A DNA stretch of 64,000 nt from Flavobacterium sp. ALD4 (GCF_002836475.1 NZ_PJBJ01000023.1:248001-312000); one strand, 5' to 3'. Shown: positions 18,101-27,078, counted from the stretch's first letter. Program-made: numbers and translations. Notes: generated by a model not told the origin, from the letters alone.

Positions 18101-18760
18101 ATGTCAATAGCTGAAAATTTACTTTCTATTAAAAATAACTTACCGGAACACGTAGCACTTGTTGCTGTTTCCAAAACTAAACCTATTGCGGATTTGATGG
18201 AAGCCTATAATGCGGGTCAACGCATTTTTGGCGAAAACAAAATTCAGGAAATGGAAGGTAAATGGGAGGAAATGCCCAAAGATATTCAATGGCATATGAT
18301 TGGTCATGTTCAAACAAATAAGGTCAAATTTATGGCCCCGTTCGTAAGCTTGATTCATGGCGTAGACAGTTTTAAATTACTGAAAGAAGTCAACAAACAA
18401 GCTTTAAAAAACGATAGGTTTATTGATTGCTTATTACAAATGCATATTGCTGAAGAGGAAACAAAATTTGGTCTTGATGATGATGAACTAAATTCCATTC
18501 TGGCTTCTAAAGAATTTAAGGACATGAAAAACATACGGATTACGGGATTAATGGGGATGGCAACATTTACCGATAATCAAGATCAAGTCAAAAAAGAATT
18601 TTCGCACCTGAAATCAATTTATGATAAACTACAATCACAGAAAATCGAAAACTGCCAACTGAATACCTTGTCCATGGGAATGTCAGGTGATTACAAACTG
18701 GCCATTGAGTTTGGAAGCACGATGATTCGAATAGGAAGTAGTATCTTTGGCACACGATAA
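18101..18760 (+). CDS. yggS: YggS-family pyridoxal phosphate homeostasis protein
   Basis: A 219-residue PLP-binding TIM-barrel protein. PLP-binding Lys25 lies in VALVAVSKTKP. Other signatures are GQRIFGENKIQEM, IQWHMIGHVQTNKVK, LMGMATFTDN and the phosphate-binding LSMGMSGDYKLAIEFGSTMIR (LSMGMSGD and GSTMIRIGSSIFG). Members bind PLP without known catalysis and keep PLP and amino-acid pools balanced. Length is normal. It precedes the exonuclease/GIY-YIG fusion gene in the same direction. Confidence 0.95.
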   Translation: MSIAENLLSIKNNLPEHVALVAVSKTKPIADLMEAYNAGQRIFGENKIQEMEGKWEEMPKDIQWHMIGHVQTNKVKFMAPFVSLIHGVDSFKLLKEVNKQALKNDRFIDCLLQMHIAEEETKFGLDDDELNSILASKEFKDMKNIRITGLMGMATFTDNQDQVKKEFSHLKSIYDKLQSQKIENCQLNTLSMGMSGDYKLAIEFGSTMIRIGSSIFGTR

Positions 18761-18838
18761 TGCTTTTTGGATACTACTCAACGATTGTTGATTCATATTT
18801 AAAAACTGATTACTAAAAACTATAAACTGAATACAAAA

Positions 18839-20200
18839 TTGTACGCAATACTCGACATAGAAACCACAGGAGGACAATTCAACGAAGAAGGAATCACCGA
18901 AATCGCCATCTATAAATTTGACGGTCATGAAATCGTGGACCAATTTATCAGTTTAGTCAATCCTGAAATTCCAATACAACCTTTTGTAGTAAAACTCACC
19001 GGTATTAATAACGCCATGTTGACGTCCGCTCCCAAGTTTTTTGAAGTCGCGAAACGGATTATAGAAATTACAAATGATTGCGTTGTTGTAGCCCACAATG
19101 CCGACTTTGACTATCGAATTCTAAAAACAGAGTTTCGCCGTTTAGGGTATGATTTTAATACCAAAACACTTTGCACTGTAGAATTATCTAAAAAATTAAT
19201 GCCTGAACAACTTTCGCACAGTTTAGGAAAGTTAGTTCGAGCTTTAGGAATCCCTATGGCGGACCGGCACAGAGCCAGTGGAGATGCAATGGCAACAGTG
19301 AAGTTATTCAAAATGCTTTTGGACAAAGATTTAGAAAAAGAAATCATTAAAGACTTCATAAAATTTAAAATCGAAAAAGGTTTAGCTCCAAAATTAATTG
19401 ATATTTTAAATGGTTTGCCTGCAGTAACTGGTGTTTACTATATTTATAATGAAAGTGGTACTCTTATTTATATTGGGAAAAGTATAAACATCAGAAAAAG
19501 ACTTAACCAGCATTTTACAGGTATTACTAATAGTGCTAAAAAAATTCAAATTGAAGTATTTGCCGTATCTTACGAAGAAACAGGAAGTGAATTGGTGGCT
19601 CTTTTAAAAGAAAGTGAAGAAATCAAGAAAAACAAGCCTAAATACAATAGAGCGCAGCGAAAAAGTATTTTTCAATGGGCACTATATCCAGAAATGGATG
19701 AGCAAGGCTATTTGAACTTAAAATTATTAAAAGCGGACGGACGTAAAAAAGAAATCACTTCATTCACCAGCTTACAAGAGGGAAAGAATAGTTTATTCAG
19801 AATTACTGATAAGTATAATTTATGTCAAAAATACACAGGACTATATCAAACAAAAGCAGCTTGTTTTCAATATAAAATAAAAGAGTGCGATGGCGCCTGC
19901 ATAGGCATGATATCTACAGAAGAATACAATTTAAGAGTATCAGCATTCATTACTAATAATAGTTTTGAAAACCAAAATATGGTTATTGTTGAAAAAGGAA
20001 GGACTTTCAATGAACGCAGCGCTGTGCTAGTTGAAAACGGCGTGTACAAAGGCTATACTTTTTATGATTTAAATTATCAGATAACAAATATCGAAATTCT
20101 GAAAAACATACTCATTCCGATGCAAAACAACCGTGATACCCGCAATATCATTCAAGGACATATAAGAAAAAATAAAGGGTTCAAAATTATAAATCTCTAA
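18839..20200 (+). CDS. DEDDh exonuclease/GIY-YIG nuclease fusion with UvrC-like cysteine cluster
   Basis: A 453-residue three-part protein. Residues 1-165 form a DnaQ-type DEDDh 3'-5' exonuclease: AILDIETTGG (Asp/Glu), VVVAHNADFDYRIL and the His/Asp motif HRASGDAMATV. Residues about 195-275 form a GIY-YIG nuclease: TGVYYIYNESGTLIYIG, Arg in NIRKRLNQHF, Glu in KESEEIKKNKPKYN. Four Cys follow near residues 328-353 as C-x12-C-x7-C-x3-C, close to the Fe-S cluster pattern of the UvrC N-terminal half. It probably acts in DNA repair as a Cho/UvrC-like incision plus exonuclease enzyme. The start is TTG 18839: no ATG exists in frame back to an upstream stop, and the DEDDh fold begins right there. Confidence 0.9.
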   Translation: MYAILDIETTGGQFNEEGITEIAIYKFDGHEIVDQFISLVNPEIPIQPFVVKLTGINNAMLTSAPKFFEVAKRIIEITNDCVVVAHNADFDYRILKTEFRRLGYDFNTKTLCTVELSKKLMPEQLSHSLGKLVRALGIPMADRHRASGDAMATVKLFKMLLDKDLEKEIIKDFIKFKIEKGLAPKLIDILNGLPAVTGVYYIYNESGTLIYIGKSINIRKRLNQHFTGITNSAKKIQIEVFAVSYEETGSELVALLKESEEIKKNKPKYNRAQRKSIFQWALYPEMDEQGYLNLKLLKADGRKKEITSFTSLQEGKNSLFRITDKYNLCQKYTGLYQTKAACFQYKIKECDGACIGMISTEEYNLRVSAFITNNSFENQNMVIVEKGRTFNERSAVLVENGVYKGYTFYDLNYQITNIEILKNILIPMQNNRDTRNIIQGHIRKNKGFKIINL

Positions 20201-20220
20201 AAAACTATCTAATATATCCA

Positions 20221-21057
20221 ATGCTTATGGCTGAATTAAAATATGAGCGCTTTAGACAAAAAGCAAATGAAATAATCCATGGAACAAAAACGAAAGCGGG
20301 TCGCTTATTCGATTTAATTCTCCTTGGTCTTATTTTATTGAGTGTTCTTTTAGTAATGATGGAAACAGTTTCTGAATTTGATCTAAAATACCATTACTAC
20401 CTTGTACTTCTAGAATGGATCATCACCGTATTATTTACCATCGAATATATTTTTAGAATCATTTCAATTAATAGGCCTTGGAAATACGTCACCAGTTTCT
20501 ACGGTATTATTGATTTGTTAGCTATTTTGCCTATGTATTTGTCAATTTTCTTTCTGGGAACTAGTATTATGACCGTTGTACGTTCTTTACGATTGTTGCG
20601 GTTGTTCAAAATATTAAATCACCCAAAATTTACAAGTCAGTCCGCGCAGTTAAACCAAGCTATCACGGCAAGTAAAGGGAAAATTATAGTTTTTATATAC
20701 TTTGTCCTGATCAGCACCATAATTATTGGTTCTATAATGTATGTGGTAGAAGGCAAAGAAAGTGGTTTTACCAGCATCCCCGCCAGTATCTATTGGACAA
20801 TAGTAACACTGACTACTGTTGGCTACGGAGACATCTCTCCTCAAACACCATTAGGACAGTTTATCGCCTCTTTTGTCATGATATTGGGATATGGAATCAT
20901 AGCAGTACCTACCGGTATCGTCACTGCTGAAATCGCTAAAAGAACACATGGTAAAATGTTAATTAACAAACAACCATGTACTGGCTGCGGTACCGAAGAT
21001 TATCCAGAAAATGCTAATTTTTGCCCTAATTGTGGACATTCCTTTGACACTAAATAA
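20221..21057 (+). CDS. Voltage-gated potassium-channel-type ion transporter with C-terminal zinc ribbon
   Basis: A 278-residue inner-membrane channel of the six-TM type. An Arg-rich S4 segment (TVVRSLRLLRLFKIL) lies near residues 119-133. The pore has TLTTVGYGD with selectivity filter TVGYGD at residues 199-204, followed by S6 (VMILGYGIIAVPTGIV). It should pass potassium. After S6 there is no RCK domain. The chain ends in a short zinc ribbon, CTGCG then CPNCG, with four Cys in two CxxC pairs. That could bind metal and tune gating or assembly. ATGs at 20221 and 20227 are both possible. It starts 20 bases after the nuclease fusion gene. Confidence 0.92.
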   Translation: MLMAELKYERFRQKANEIIHGTKTKAGRLFDLILLGLILLSVLLVMMETVSEFDLKYHYYLVLLEWIITVLFTIEYIFRIISINRPWKYVTSFYGIIDLLAILPMYLSIFFLGTSIMTVVRSLRLLRLFKILNHPKFTSQSAQLNQAITASKGKIIVFIYFVLISTIIIGSIMYVVEGKESGFTSIPASIYWTIVTLTTVGYGDISPQTPLGQFIASFVMILGYGIIAVPTGIVTAEIAKRTHGKMLINKQPCTGCGTEDYPENANFCPNCGHSFDTK

Positions 21058-21122
21058 GTCACGAAGCTAATTCCGGCTATTCGCTGCAAATCATCCTCCC
21101 ACGACTTGTATTCCTAAGATAT

Positions 21123-21149
21123 AAAAGGAGCTCCTAAAGGCGCTCTTTT
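21123..21149 (+). terminator. Possible weak terminator after the channel gene
   Basis: AAAAG(G)AGC pairs with GCTCTTTT around a 10-base loop, with one bulged base, ending in a short T run. It would separate the channel gene from miaA. Confidence 0.35.
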
Positions 21150-21213
21150 ACGTCGAGAAATAGTAACTTGCAGTCATCTTGGGTTTACGTTGCTATCCGG
21201 GCTAAAAATAAAT

Positions 21214-22131
21214 ATGAAACACCTAATTACCATTGTCGGACCCACAGCTATCGGGAAAACCTCATTAAGCCTGATTTTGGCCAATCAATTGAAATGTGAA
21301 ATTATTTCCTGCGACAGCCGTCAATTTTTCAAAGAAATGACTATTGGAACAGCCGTTCCTACCTCGACCGAATTGGCTGCTGCTCCACATCATTTTATTC
21401 AAAATAAATCCATCTTTGAGAATTATACTGTTGGTGATTTTGAAAAAGAGGCTATCACAAAAATAAAGGAGTTATTTTTGACTACTGACTATGTAATACT
21501 GGTAGGCGGTTCTGGTTTATATGTTAATGCTGTATTAAAGGGCTTTGACGATTTCCCTGAAATAGATTCTTCAGTACGGGAAGCTGTAAATGCACAGTAT
21601 GAAAAACTGGGGATTGTCTATTTACAAGAGCAATTAAAAAAGCTCGATTTTGTATATTTTGAAAAAATAACAAAAGACAATCCGCAAACCTTACAAAACC
21701 CGCAACGCATGATGCGTTTTGTAGAAGTAGCTATCGGTTCAGGACAACCCTATTCCTCATTTTTAAATCAGAAAAAGAATGAACGTAGCTTCACTCCTAT
21801 CATCATAGGCCTTGAAGCAGAAAGAAGCATGCTCTATAACCGAATCAACCAACGAGTAGATATGATGATGCAAGAAGGTCTATTAGCGGAAGCCAAGGCC
21901 TTATTTGCAAATAAAGAATTGAATGCCCTACAAACTGTAGGTTACAGAGAATTGTTCAGAAGTCTTGATGGGGATTTCAGCTTAGAATTTGCCGTCGAAG
22001 AAATCAAAAAAAACACAAGACGTTTTGCCAAGCGGCAGCTCACCTGGTTCAAAAGAGATGAAAATACAAAGTGGTTTAATTTTGAAACTCCTTATGACAC
22101 AATTATCAGTTATATCAATTCCATAAAATAA
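21214..22131 (+). CDS. miaA: tRNA dimethylallyltransferase
   Basis: About 305 residues. MiaA adds a dimethylallyl group to A37 of tRNAs that read UNN codons. The P-loop is GPTAIGKTSL near residue 9, followed by ISCDSRQFFKEMTIGTAVP, which replaces the usual DSRQ/DS-QVY region, then VGGSGLYVNAVLKG and NPQRMMRFVEVA. The C-terminus has LQTVGYRELF and the basic helix NTRRFAKRQLTWFKRD. ATG 21214 was chosen over an upstream in-frame TTG because it gives the usual MKHLITIVGPT start. It is separated from the channel gene by about 150 bases. Confidence 0.96.
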   Translation: MKHLITIVGPTAIGKTSLSLILANQLKCEIISCDSRQFFKEMTIGTAVPTSTELAAAPHHFIQNKSIFENYTVGDFEKEAITKIKELFLTTDYVILVGGSGLYVNAVLKGFDDFPEIDSSVREAVNAQYEKLGIVYLQEQLKKLDFVYFEKITKDNPQTLQNPQRMMRFVEVAIGSGQPYSSFLNQKKNERSFTPIIIGLEAERSMLYNRINQRVDMMMQEGLLAEAKALFANKELNALQTVGYRELFRSLDGDFSLEFAVEEIKKNTRRFAKRQLTWFKRDENTKWFNFETPYDTIISYINSIK

Positions 22132-22199
22132 AAGAATGATTTATACATAGTAGTATCAGGCTCTATTCAAAATCGTTACTCTAAAATCTTAAAGCAACT

Positions 22200-22940
22200 A
22201 TGCCAATAGCCCTAAATTTCACTTCTGTTTTTAGCAAAGACTGGGAAATCAATTTCACACAATGCATGCCTAATGGCTATTTAAAATATACTGACTTATG
22301 TAATATGTTGCAATTGACGGCTGCAGCGCATTCTGATATGGGTGGCATCAGTTTTTCAGACATGCAGGAATTCAATCAAGCTTGGGTACTAAGTAAAATG
22401 CGTGTTGAAATTACTGAATTGCCCAAATGGAGAGATATCGTAACGGTAACAACATGGGTTAATACCCTTGAAAAATCCCGTTCTGTACGTGCATTAGAAA
22501 TGTATGTAAACGGAACTAAAATCATAGGTTCTACTACCTTTTGGGCCGTTTTCAATACTGAAAGACGGCGTCCAGAAGCATTAGCCTTACCTTATGAACA
22601 TATCGAACTGTATCCGCAAAGAAAACCAACGCAAGAAAGTTTTTCCAAAATAATAATCAACCCGGAGAAAGAAGTCGTTTTTGAAAAAGTGGTATACTTA
22701 TCCGATTTGGACATTGTCAATCATGTTAACAATGTAAAGTACCTGGAGTGGTGCTTAGACCACGTTGACGAAAAATCGATTCTAAATGAAAAGCTGAATA
22801 GTTTTGAAATGAATTTCATGAAAGAGCTTTCCTTAAAAGATACCGTTGTAATTCATGAAAACTTCTCTGAAGAATCCACAATATTTAGCATCACAAAAGA
22901 AGATAAAACCTGTTATGCTTTACAATTGAATTGGAAATAA
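22200..22940 (+). CDS. Acyl-ACP thioesterase-like protein
   Basis: A 246-residue double-hotdog protein of the acyl-ACP thioesterase family (PF01643-like). The first hotdog has GYLKYTDLCNMLQLTAAAHSD, AWVLSKMRVEITELP and VTVTTWVNTLEKSRSVRAL. The second has the catalytic-type pattern DLDIVNHVNNVKYLEWCLD, where Asn, His and Cys fit the plant FatA/FatB active-site positions. It should release fatty acids from acyl-ACP, fitting the fatty-acid-synthesis genes at 27-29 kb, though it is not linked to them. It follows miaA by 68 bases. Confidence 0.88.
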   Translation: MPIALNFTSVFSKDWEINFTQCMPNGYLKYTDLCNMLQLTAAAHSDMGGISFSDMQEFNQAWVLSKMRVEITELPKWRDIVTVTTWVNTLEKSRSVRALEMYVNGTKIIGSTTFWAVFNTERRRPEALALPYEHIELYPQRKPTQESFSKIIINPEKEVVFEKVVYLSDLDIVNHVNNVKYLEWCLDHVDEKSILNEKLNSFEMNFMKELSLKDTVVIHENFSEESTIFSITKEDKTCYALQLNWK

Positions 22941-23010
22941 AAGCTGTTATTGCTGCAAAGCACTAACCGAAGTAGCCCGGAAGAGTTGGGACTGGAAATT
23001 ACTCCAAAAA

Positions 23011-23040
23011 AAAAAGGCTCAAATTTCTCGAAGCCTTTTT
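23011..23040. terminator. Bidirectional terminator
   Basis: A 9-bp stem (AAAAAGGCT 23011-23019 with AGCCTTTTT 23032-23040), flanked by A and T runs. It lies between the acyl-ACP thioesterase gene and the converging response-regulator gene. Confidence 0.75.
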
Positions 23041-23044
23041 CATT

Positions 23045-23761
23045 TTATTTTTCTACTTTGTTTTTGACAACTAACCTAAACCCTTCACCGTGAATGTTCA
23101 GAATTTCGACATTTTCATCTAGTTTAAGATATTTTCTTAATTTGGCGATGTAAACATCCATACTTCTGGACGTGAAATAGTTATCATCTCTCCATATTTT
23201 TGTCAAGGCTAATTCTCTCGGCATTAAATCATTTTCATGAAGAATCAACATTTTCAATAACTCATTCTCTTTTGGAGATAATTTAATAGGTTCTTCGCCG
23301 TTAAAAGTCAAGAACCTTAATTTTGAATTAAGGTGAAATTTTCCGATATTGAATTCATGTTGAACTTGTTCCGTTTTAGCGTCAGAAGATTTTCTTTGAA
23401 TTATCGCTTTTATCTTCATCAATAGTACTTCCGAATCAAAAGGTTTGTTCAAATAATCATCAGCTCCCGCCTTATATCCTTTTAAAACATCTTCTTTCAT
23501 CGATTTTGCGGTAAGAAATATAATAGGCACCTCGCTATTTTTTTCTCTTATTTCCTTCGCTAACGTATACCCGTCTTTATAAGGCATCATCACATCCAGA
23601 ATACATAAATCATAGGTGTCTTTTTTGAATTTTTCAAATCCTTCCATACCATTCTTGGCTAGAGTGACATCAAAATCATTTAGCATTAAATAATCTTTAA
23701 GTACTGCACCAAAATTAAGGTCGTCTTCTACTAAAAGTATTCTTTTATTTATATTTTCCAT
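23045..23761 (-). CDS. rprY: OmpR-family response regulator (RprY-like)
   Basis: A 238-residue DNA-binding response regulator. The receiver domain has acidic residues in LLVEDD, phospho-acceptor Asp56 in LCILDVMMP and Lys in FLTAKS. A winged-helix Trans_reg_C output domain follows from about residue 140 (KLSPKENELLKMLI, RSMDVYIAKLRKYL, VEILNIHGEGFRL). It lies 23 bases downstream of its histidine kinase on the same strand, so the two form a cognate pair. The gene order and sequence style fit the RprXY pair of Bacteroidota; the regulon is not known. Confidence 0.92.
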   Translation of the reverse strand: MENINKRILLVEDDLNFGAVLKDYLMLNDFDVTLAKNGMEGFEKFKKDTYDLCILDVMMPYKDGYTLAKEIREKNSEVPIIFLTAKSMKEDVLKGYKAGADDYLNKPFDSEVLLMKIKAIIQRKSSDAKTEQVQHEFNIGKFHLNSKLRFLTFNGEEPIKLSPKENELLKMLILHENDLMPRELALTKIWRDDNYFTSRSMDVYIAKLRKYLKLDENVEILNIHGEGFRLVVKNKVEK

Positions 23762-23784
23762 AGTATATTTTTATTAGTGGTATT

Positions 23785-25368
23785 TTAATTTATCAATGGT
23801 AATTTTATAATGAAGGTACTCCCTTTACCTTTCTCGCTTTCTACATATACCTGACCGTTATGATCTTCTACGATTCTCTTAACGTAGGCTAAACCTAAAC
23901 CGTGGCCTTTTACATTGTGTATATTGCCTGTATGCTCTCTATAGAATTTTTCAAAAACTCTTTTTTGAGCTATTTTACTCATCCCTAAACCTTTATCCTG
24001 CACTTTAATCAGAATCATATCTTTGATATTTTCTGTATACACATCAATATCAGGTACGTCGGGAGAGTATTTGATCGCATTTTCTAAAACATTAACAATC
24101 ACATTTGTAAAGTGTACATCATTCATCAAAACCGTTGTTCTGGCAGCGTCAAAATGGGTTGTAACCTGTCCTTCTCTATCTTCCAAAATTAAATTAACGT
24201 GTTCGATAGCGTCAATAACGACTTCTTCAACATTACTCGACTCTTTATCTATATCCAGCTCTTTTTTCTCGAGCTTTGAAATTCTTAAAACGTTTTCGAC
24301 CTGGGCATGCATTCGTTTATTTTCATCACGAATCATCTGCAGGTATTTGAAAACTTTTTCCTTATCGTCAATTATTTTTGGATTTTTAATGGCATCCAAA
24401 GCTAAATTAATGGTGGCTATCGGTGTTTTAAACTCGTGTGTCATATTGTTAATGAAATCAGTTTTGATTTCAGAAATTTGACGTTGGCGGATTAATTGAT
24501 TTAATGCACTTGAATAAGCCACAATAATGATTAACGTAAAAATGATTGACAATATGGTTATACTGACTAATTCAGACCACAGGAATTTTTTCTTGTGCGG
24601 AAACGTAACTAATAATTTATATTTTTCATTCCCTTCGTTATCCGTGAAAATTGGAATTGAATAGGTTGCTTCCTTATCAAATTTAAAATCATCTGATTTA
24701 ATTTTAGTGACCAAACCATTATTATATATTCCAAATTCAAATTTTGTCTTTACACCAGACACCTCTAATTCCTTTTTTATCAGTTTATATAAAGTCTCTG
24801 CTGAAACCCGTTCTTGAAGAGGCATTGCTGACGCAATATCTTTAAAGAAAATTTCAAATTGAGCATTGTCTAAAACATCTAAATTTCCTGATTTTTCAAT
24901 TTTAACATCGGGTATCAGGCTTTGACGTATATTAGATTTATCAATCGTATTCTTGTTATAAACCTCTGTTACACGTTTAGAGCTAAAATTTTTAAATTTT
25001 TCGTTATTAAATTTTTTATCAAAGAACGTTGAAGATATTTTGTAATCTTCTGATATAATACTGTTTGAATAAACGATTGTTTCATTTGTTCTTGGGTTCT
25101 TTTGAACATAATAAAATTCTAATAAATCATCTTTTTGAGGAATTTTACCAGTGCTGTCTTTATAATGATTGTATTTATCATAAAAACTATATGCTTCTTG
25201 CTTTTGAAGTTTAGCGGCAACATTACCCATAACTTGCGTTACGTGAAACTTAAACTGTTCATCATTGTTTTTAAATGACGTATTAAACCAATATACCTGA
25301 ACTAAAATTATTCCTATCAAGGACAAGCTCATCAATACAACCAGTAATCTAAAAAAAAGTTTATTCAT
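23785..25368 (-). CDS. rprX: Sensor histidine kinase (RprX-like)
   Basis: A 527-residue membrane kinase. TM1 lies near residues 8-28, a roughly 235-residue periplasmic domain of unknown ligand follows, and TM2 is near 265-285 (ITILSIIFTLIIIVAYS). HisKA has His311 in NNMTHEFKTPIAT. HATPase_c has the N-box NVLENAIKYSP, DKGLGMS and GHGLGLAYVKRIVE. The response-regulator gene follows directly. A TAATTTTG promoter element sits only 5 bases before the ATG, so the transcript may be nearly leaderless. Confidence 0.93.
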   Translation of the reverse strand: MNKLFFRLLVVLMSLSLIGIILVQVYWFNTSFKNNDEQFKFHVTQVMGNVAAKLQKQEAYSFYDKYNHYKDSTGKIPQKDDLLEFYYVQKNPRTNETIVYSNSIISEDYKISSTFFDKKFNNEKFKNFSSKRVTEVYNKNTIDKSNIRQSLIPDVKIEKSGNLDVLDNAQFEIFFKDIASAMPLQERVSAETLYKLIKKELEVSGVKTKFEFGIYNNGLVTKIKSDDFKFDKEATYSIPIFTDNEGNEKYKLLVTFPHKKKFLWSELVSITILSIIFTLIIIVAYSSALNQLIRQRQISEIKTDFINNMTHEFKTPIATINLALDAIKNPKIIDDKEKVFKYLQMIRDENKRMHAQVENVLRISKLEKKELDIDKESSNVEEVVIDAIEHVNLILEDREGQVTTHFDAARTTVLMNDVHFTNVIVNVLENAIKYSPDVPDIDVYTENIKDMILIKVQDKGLGMSKIAQKRVFEKFYREHTGNIHNVKGHGLGLAYVKRIVEDHNGQVYVESEKGKGSTFIIKLPLIN

Positions 25369-25373
25369 CGCTC

Positions 25374-25381
25374 CAAAATTA
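25374..25381 (-). promoter_or_regulatory. -7 element of the rprX-rprY pair
   Basis: Reads TAATTTTG on the minus strand, ending 5 bases before the kinase ATG at 25368. Confidence 0.5.
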
Positions 25382-25427
25382 ACGTTTTAACAGTATGAAT
25401 GATAATCTATTAACCAAACATTAACAT

Positions 25428-26024
25428 TTAAGAATCCTTTTGTTTTATCCTCAAAATTTTAAGAATTTCTTCGGTTTTCTTTTTGGCAATTTCACAATCA
25501 ATGTTTTCAATAACATAATCGCTTTTTGAAATACGCTGTTCATCAGTCCATTGCGAATTTATTCTTCCCAAAACCTGATCTCGCGTTGTTTTATCTCGTT
25601 CAATTACTCTTTGAATCCTTGATTCTAATGGTGCTGTGACCGAAATTATTGAGTCGAAATCTTTATAATTCCCACTTTCAAATAAAATAGCCGCTTCATA
25701 TATTATAATAGGAAACTCTTTATGTTCCAAAAGCCATTGTTTAAAATGCCGTTTAACGGCAGGATGGACAATAGCATTGAGCTGCTGCAGTTTTTCAGAG
25801 TCGTTAAATACTATTTCAGCCAGCTTGTCCCTTTTTAAAACAGCACCTTCAAAAAGAGTCTCTCCAAATGTTTCTTTAATAGCATCTATAACTTCAGGGG
25901 TCTGCATAATTTTCCTTGCTTCATCATCCGCTATGTAAACAGAAATACCCAAAGATCGAAAATGATTCGCAATCGTTGTTTTTCCACTACCGATACCGCC
26001 CGTTAAACCTATAATTTTAGTCAT
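25428..26024 (-). CDS. coaE: Dephospho-CoA kinase
   Basis: A 198-residue P-loop kinase that performs the last step of coenzyme A synthesis. The Walker A motif is GLTGGIGSGKTTIAN at the N-terminus. ISVYIADDEARKIM, LNAIVHPAVKRHF and YEAAILFESGNY follow, then the lid region TTRDQVLGRINSQW. Length is normal. It starts 2 bases after the glycosyltransferase stop, so it is the second gene of that transcript. CoaBC, an earlier step of the same pathway, is at 31.9-33.1 kb. Confidence 0.95.
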   Translation of the reverse strand: MTKIIGLTGGIGSGKTTIANHFRSLGISVYIADDEARKIMQTPEVIDAIKETFGETLFEGAVLKRDKLAEIVFNDSEKLQQLNAIVHPAVKRHFKQWLLEHKEFPIIIYEAAILFESGNYKDFDSIISVTAPLESRIQRVIERDKTTRDQVLGRINSQWTDEQRISKSDYVIENIDCEIAKKKTEEILKILRIKQKDS

Positions 26025-26026
26025 AA

Positions 26027-27025
26027 TTACACTTTAAAAAATAATTCAGGAAAAGCATTTTGAGGCTTCTTTTTCAGAATAATAATTTTCACAAATGATT
26101 CTATAAAACCTACTCCGTAACCATAAAATTGCTTCCAAACGGCTACTACCGATAAATAGCCAATTTTAATGCTTCTGTTTTGATACGTTGAAACCAAAAA
26201 CAGTACCAAAAAATAAATGAAATATAATTTAAGCAATAAGTCAAAATTGAAAATCAACAATACGAACGCTACCGCAAATCCAATAATAAAAACTGACGGA
26301 AAAAAGAACGTGAGCTTATTGTATTTGGGATACCAACTGTTAAGAATCGGCCTTGCTTTACCAAATTTATTTACTTGTACTGAAAATTTATCCCAATCAA
26401 TCCTTCTCTTATGATATACATACGCATTTAGAAAGAGTTTAGTTTCAAAACCCAAATTCCATAATCGGATTGATAAATCTGGATCTTCACCAGGATGAAT
26501 GTTTCCAAAGCCCTTAGAGGCTTCAAACGCTTTTTTGGACAGTCCCATATTAAAGCTTCTTGGTTGGAATTTATCTATTTTTTCAGAACCGCCTCGTATT
26601 CCTCCGGTAGTCAGAAAAGAAGTCATGGCAAAGTTGATTGCCTTTTGTATGTCAGAAAAGCTATCAAGGGCTCGATCAGGACCTCCAAAACAATCCACGT
26701 AATTTGCTTTTAAAGCTTTATCCACTTCGGTTAAATATTCCGTTGGAATAATGCAATCAGAATCAAAAATAATAAAGTAGTCCCCTTTGGCTTTTTTCAT
26801 TCCATAATTCCTGGATTCACCAGGTCCGGAATTGTCTTTATAATAATAGGAAATAGTTAATTTACTTTTATATTTGTGAACTACGGTCTCACAATTCACT
26901 GAAGAACCGTCCTCTATGATTACAACTTCAAAATCTTCATTAAAATCTGACTTTGATAAACTTTCTAATAGTTCATCAACTTCTTCTGGTCTATTGTAAA
27001 CGGGGATAATTAAAGAAAAAAACAT
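26027..27025 (-). CDS. Family 2 glycosyltransferase
   Basis: About 332 residues. A GT-A fold glycosyltransferase starts at FFSLIIPVYNRPEEVDELL, with IIEDGSS, NSGPGESRNYG and the metal-binding Asp region YFIIFDSDCIIP. A GEDPDLSIRLWNLG motif follows (the ED acceptor-site acid). Two C-terminal hydrophobic segments near residues 230-290 (FFFPSVFIIGFAVAFVLLI and LYFIYFLVLFLV) place it at the inner membrane. It probably builds a cell-surface glycan or lipid-linked sugar. ATG 27025 was chosen because an upstream in-frame TTG at 27073 is part of a TATCTTTG promoter. Confidence 0.88.
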   Translation of the reverse strand: MFFSLIIPVYNRPEEVDELLESLSKSDFNEDFEVVIIEDGSSVNCETVVHKYKSKLTISYYYKDNSGPGESRNYGMKKAKGDYFIIFDSDCIIPTEYLTEVDKALKANYVDCFGGPDRALDSFSDIQKAINFAMTSFLTTGGIRGGSEKIDKFQPRSFNMGLSKKAFEASKGFGNIHPGEDPDLSIRLWNLGFETKLFLNAYVYHKRRIDWDKFSVQVNKFGKARPILNSWYPKYNKLTFFFPSVFIIGFAVAFVLLIFNFDLLLKLYFIYFLVLFLVSTYQNRSIKIGYLSVVAVWKQFYGYGVGFIESFVKIIILKKKPQNAFPELFFKV

Positions 27026-27070
27026 ATTCTTGGAGGGGATATTAATTATACGATTAAGGTCAATTTTTAA

Positions 27071-27078
27071 CAAAGATA
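27071..27078 (-). promoter_or_regulatory. -7 element of the GT2-coaE transcript
   Basis: Reads TATCTTTG on the minus strand, 45 bases upstream of the glycosyltransferase ATG and just after the fabI terminator. Confidence 0.5.

Noticed and set aside
24023..24481. 152-codon forward frame inside the rprX kinase gene
   Set aside because: It is antisense to the conserved HisKA/HATPase coding region, is rich in Ser/Thr/Ile as expected from a shadow frame, and has no promoter or family match.
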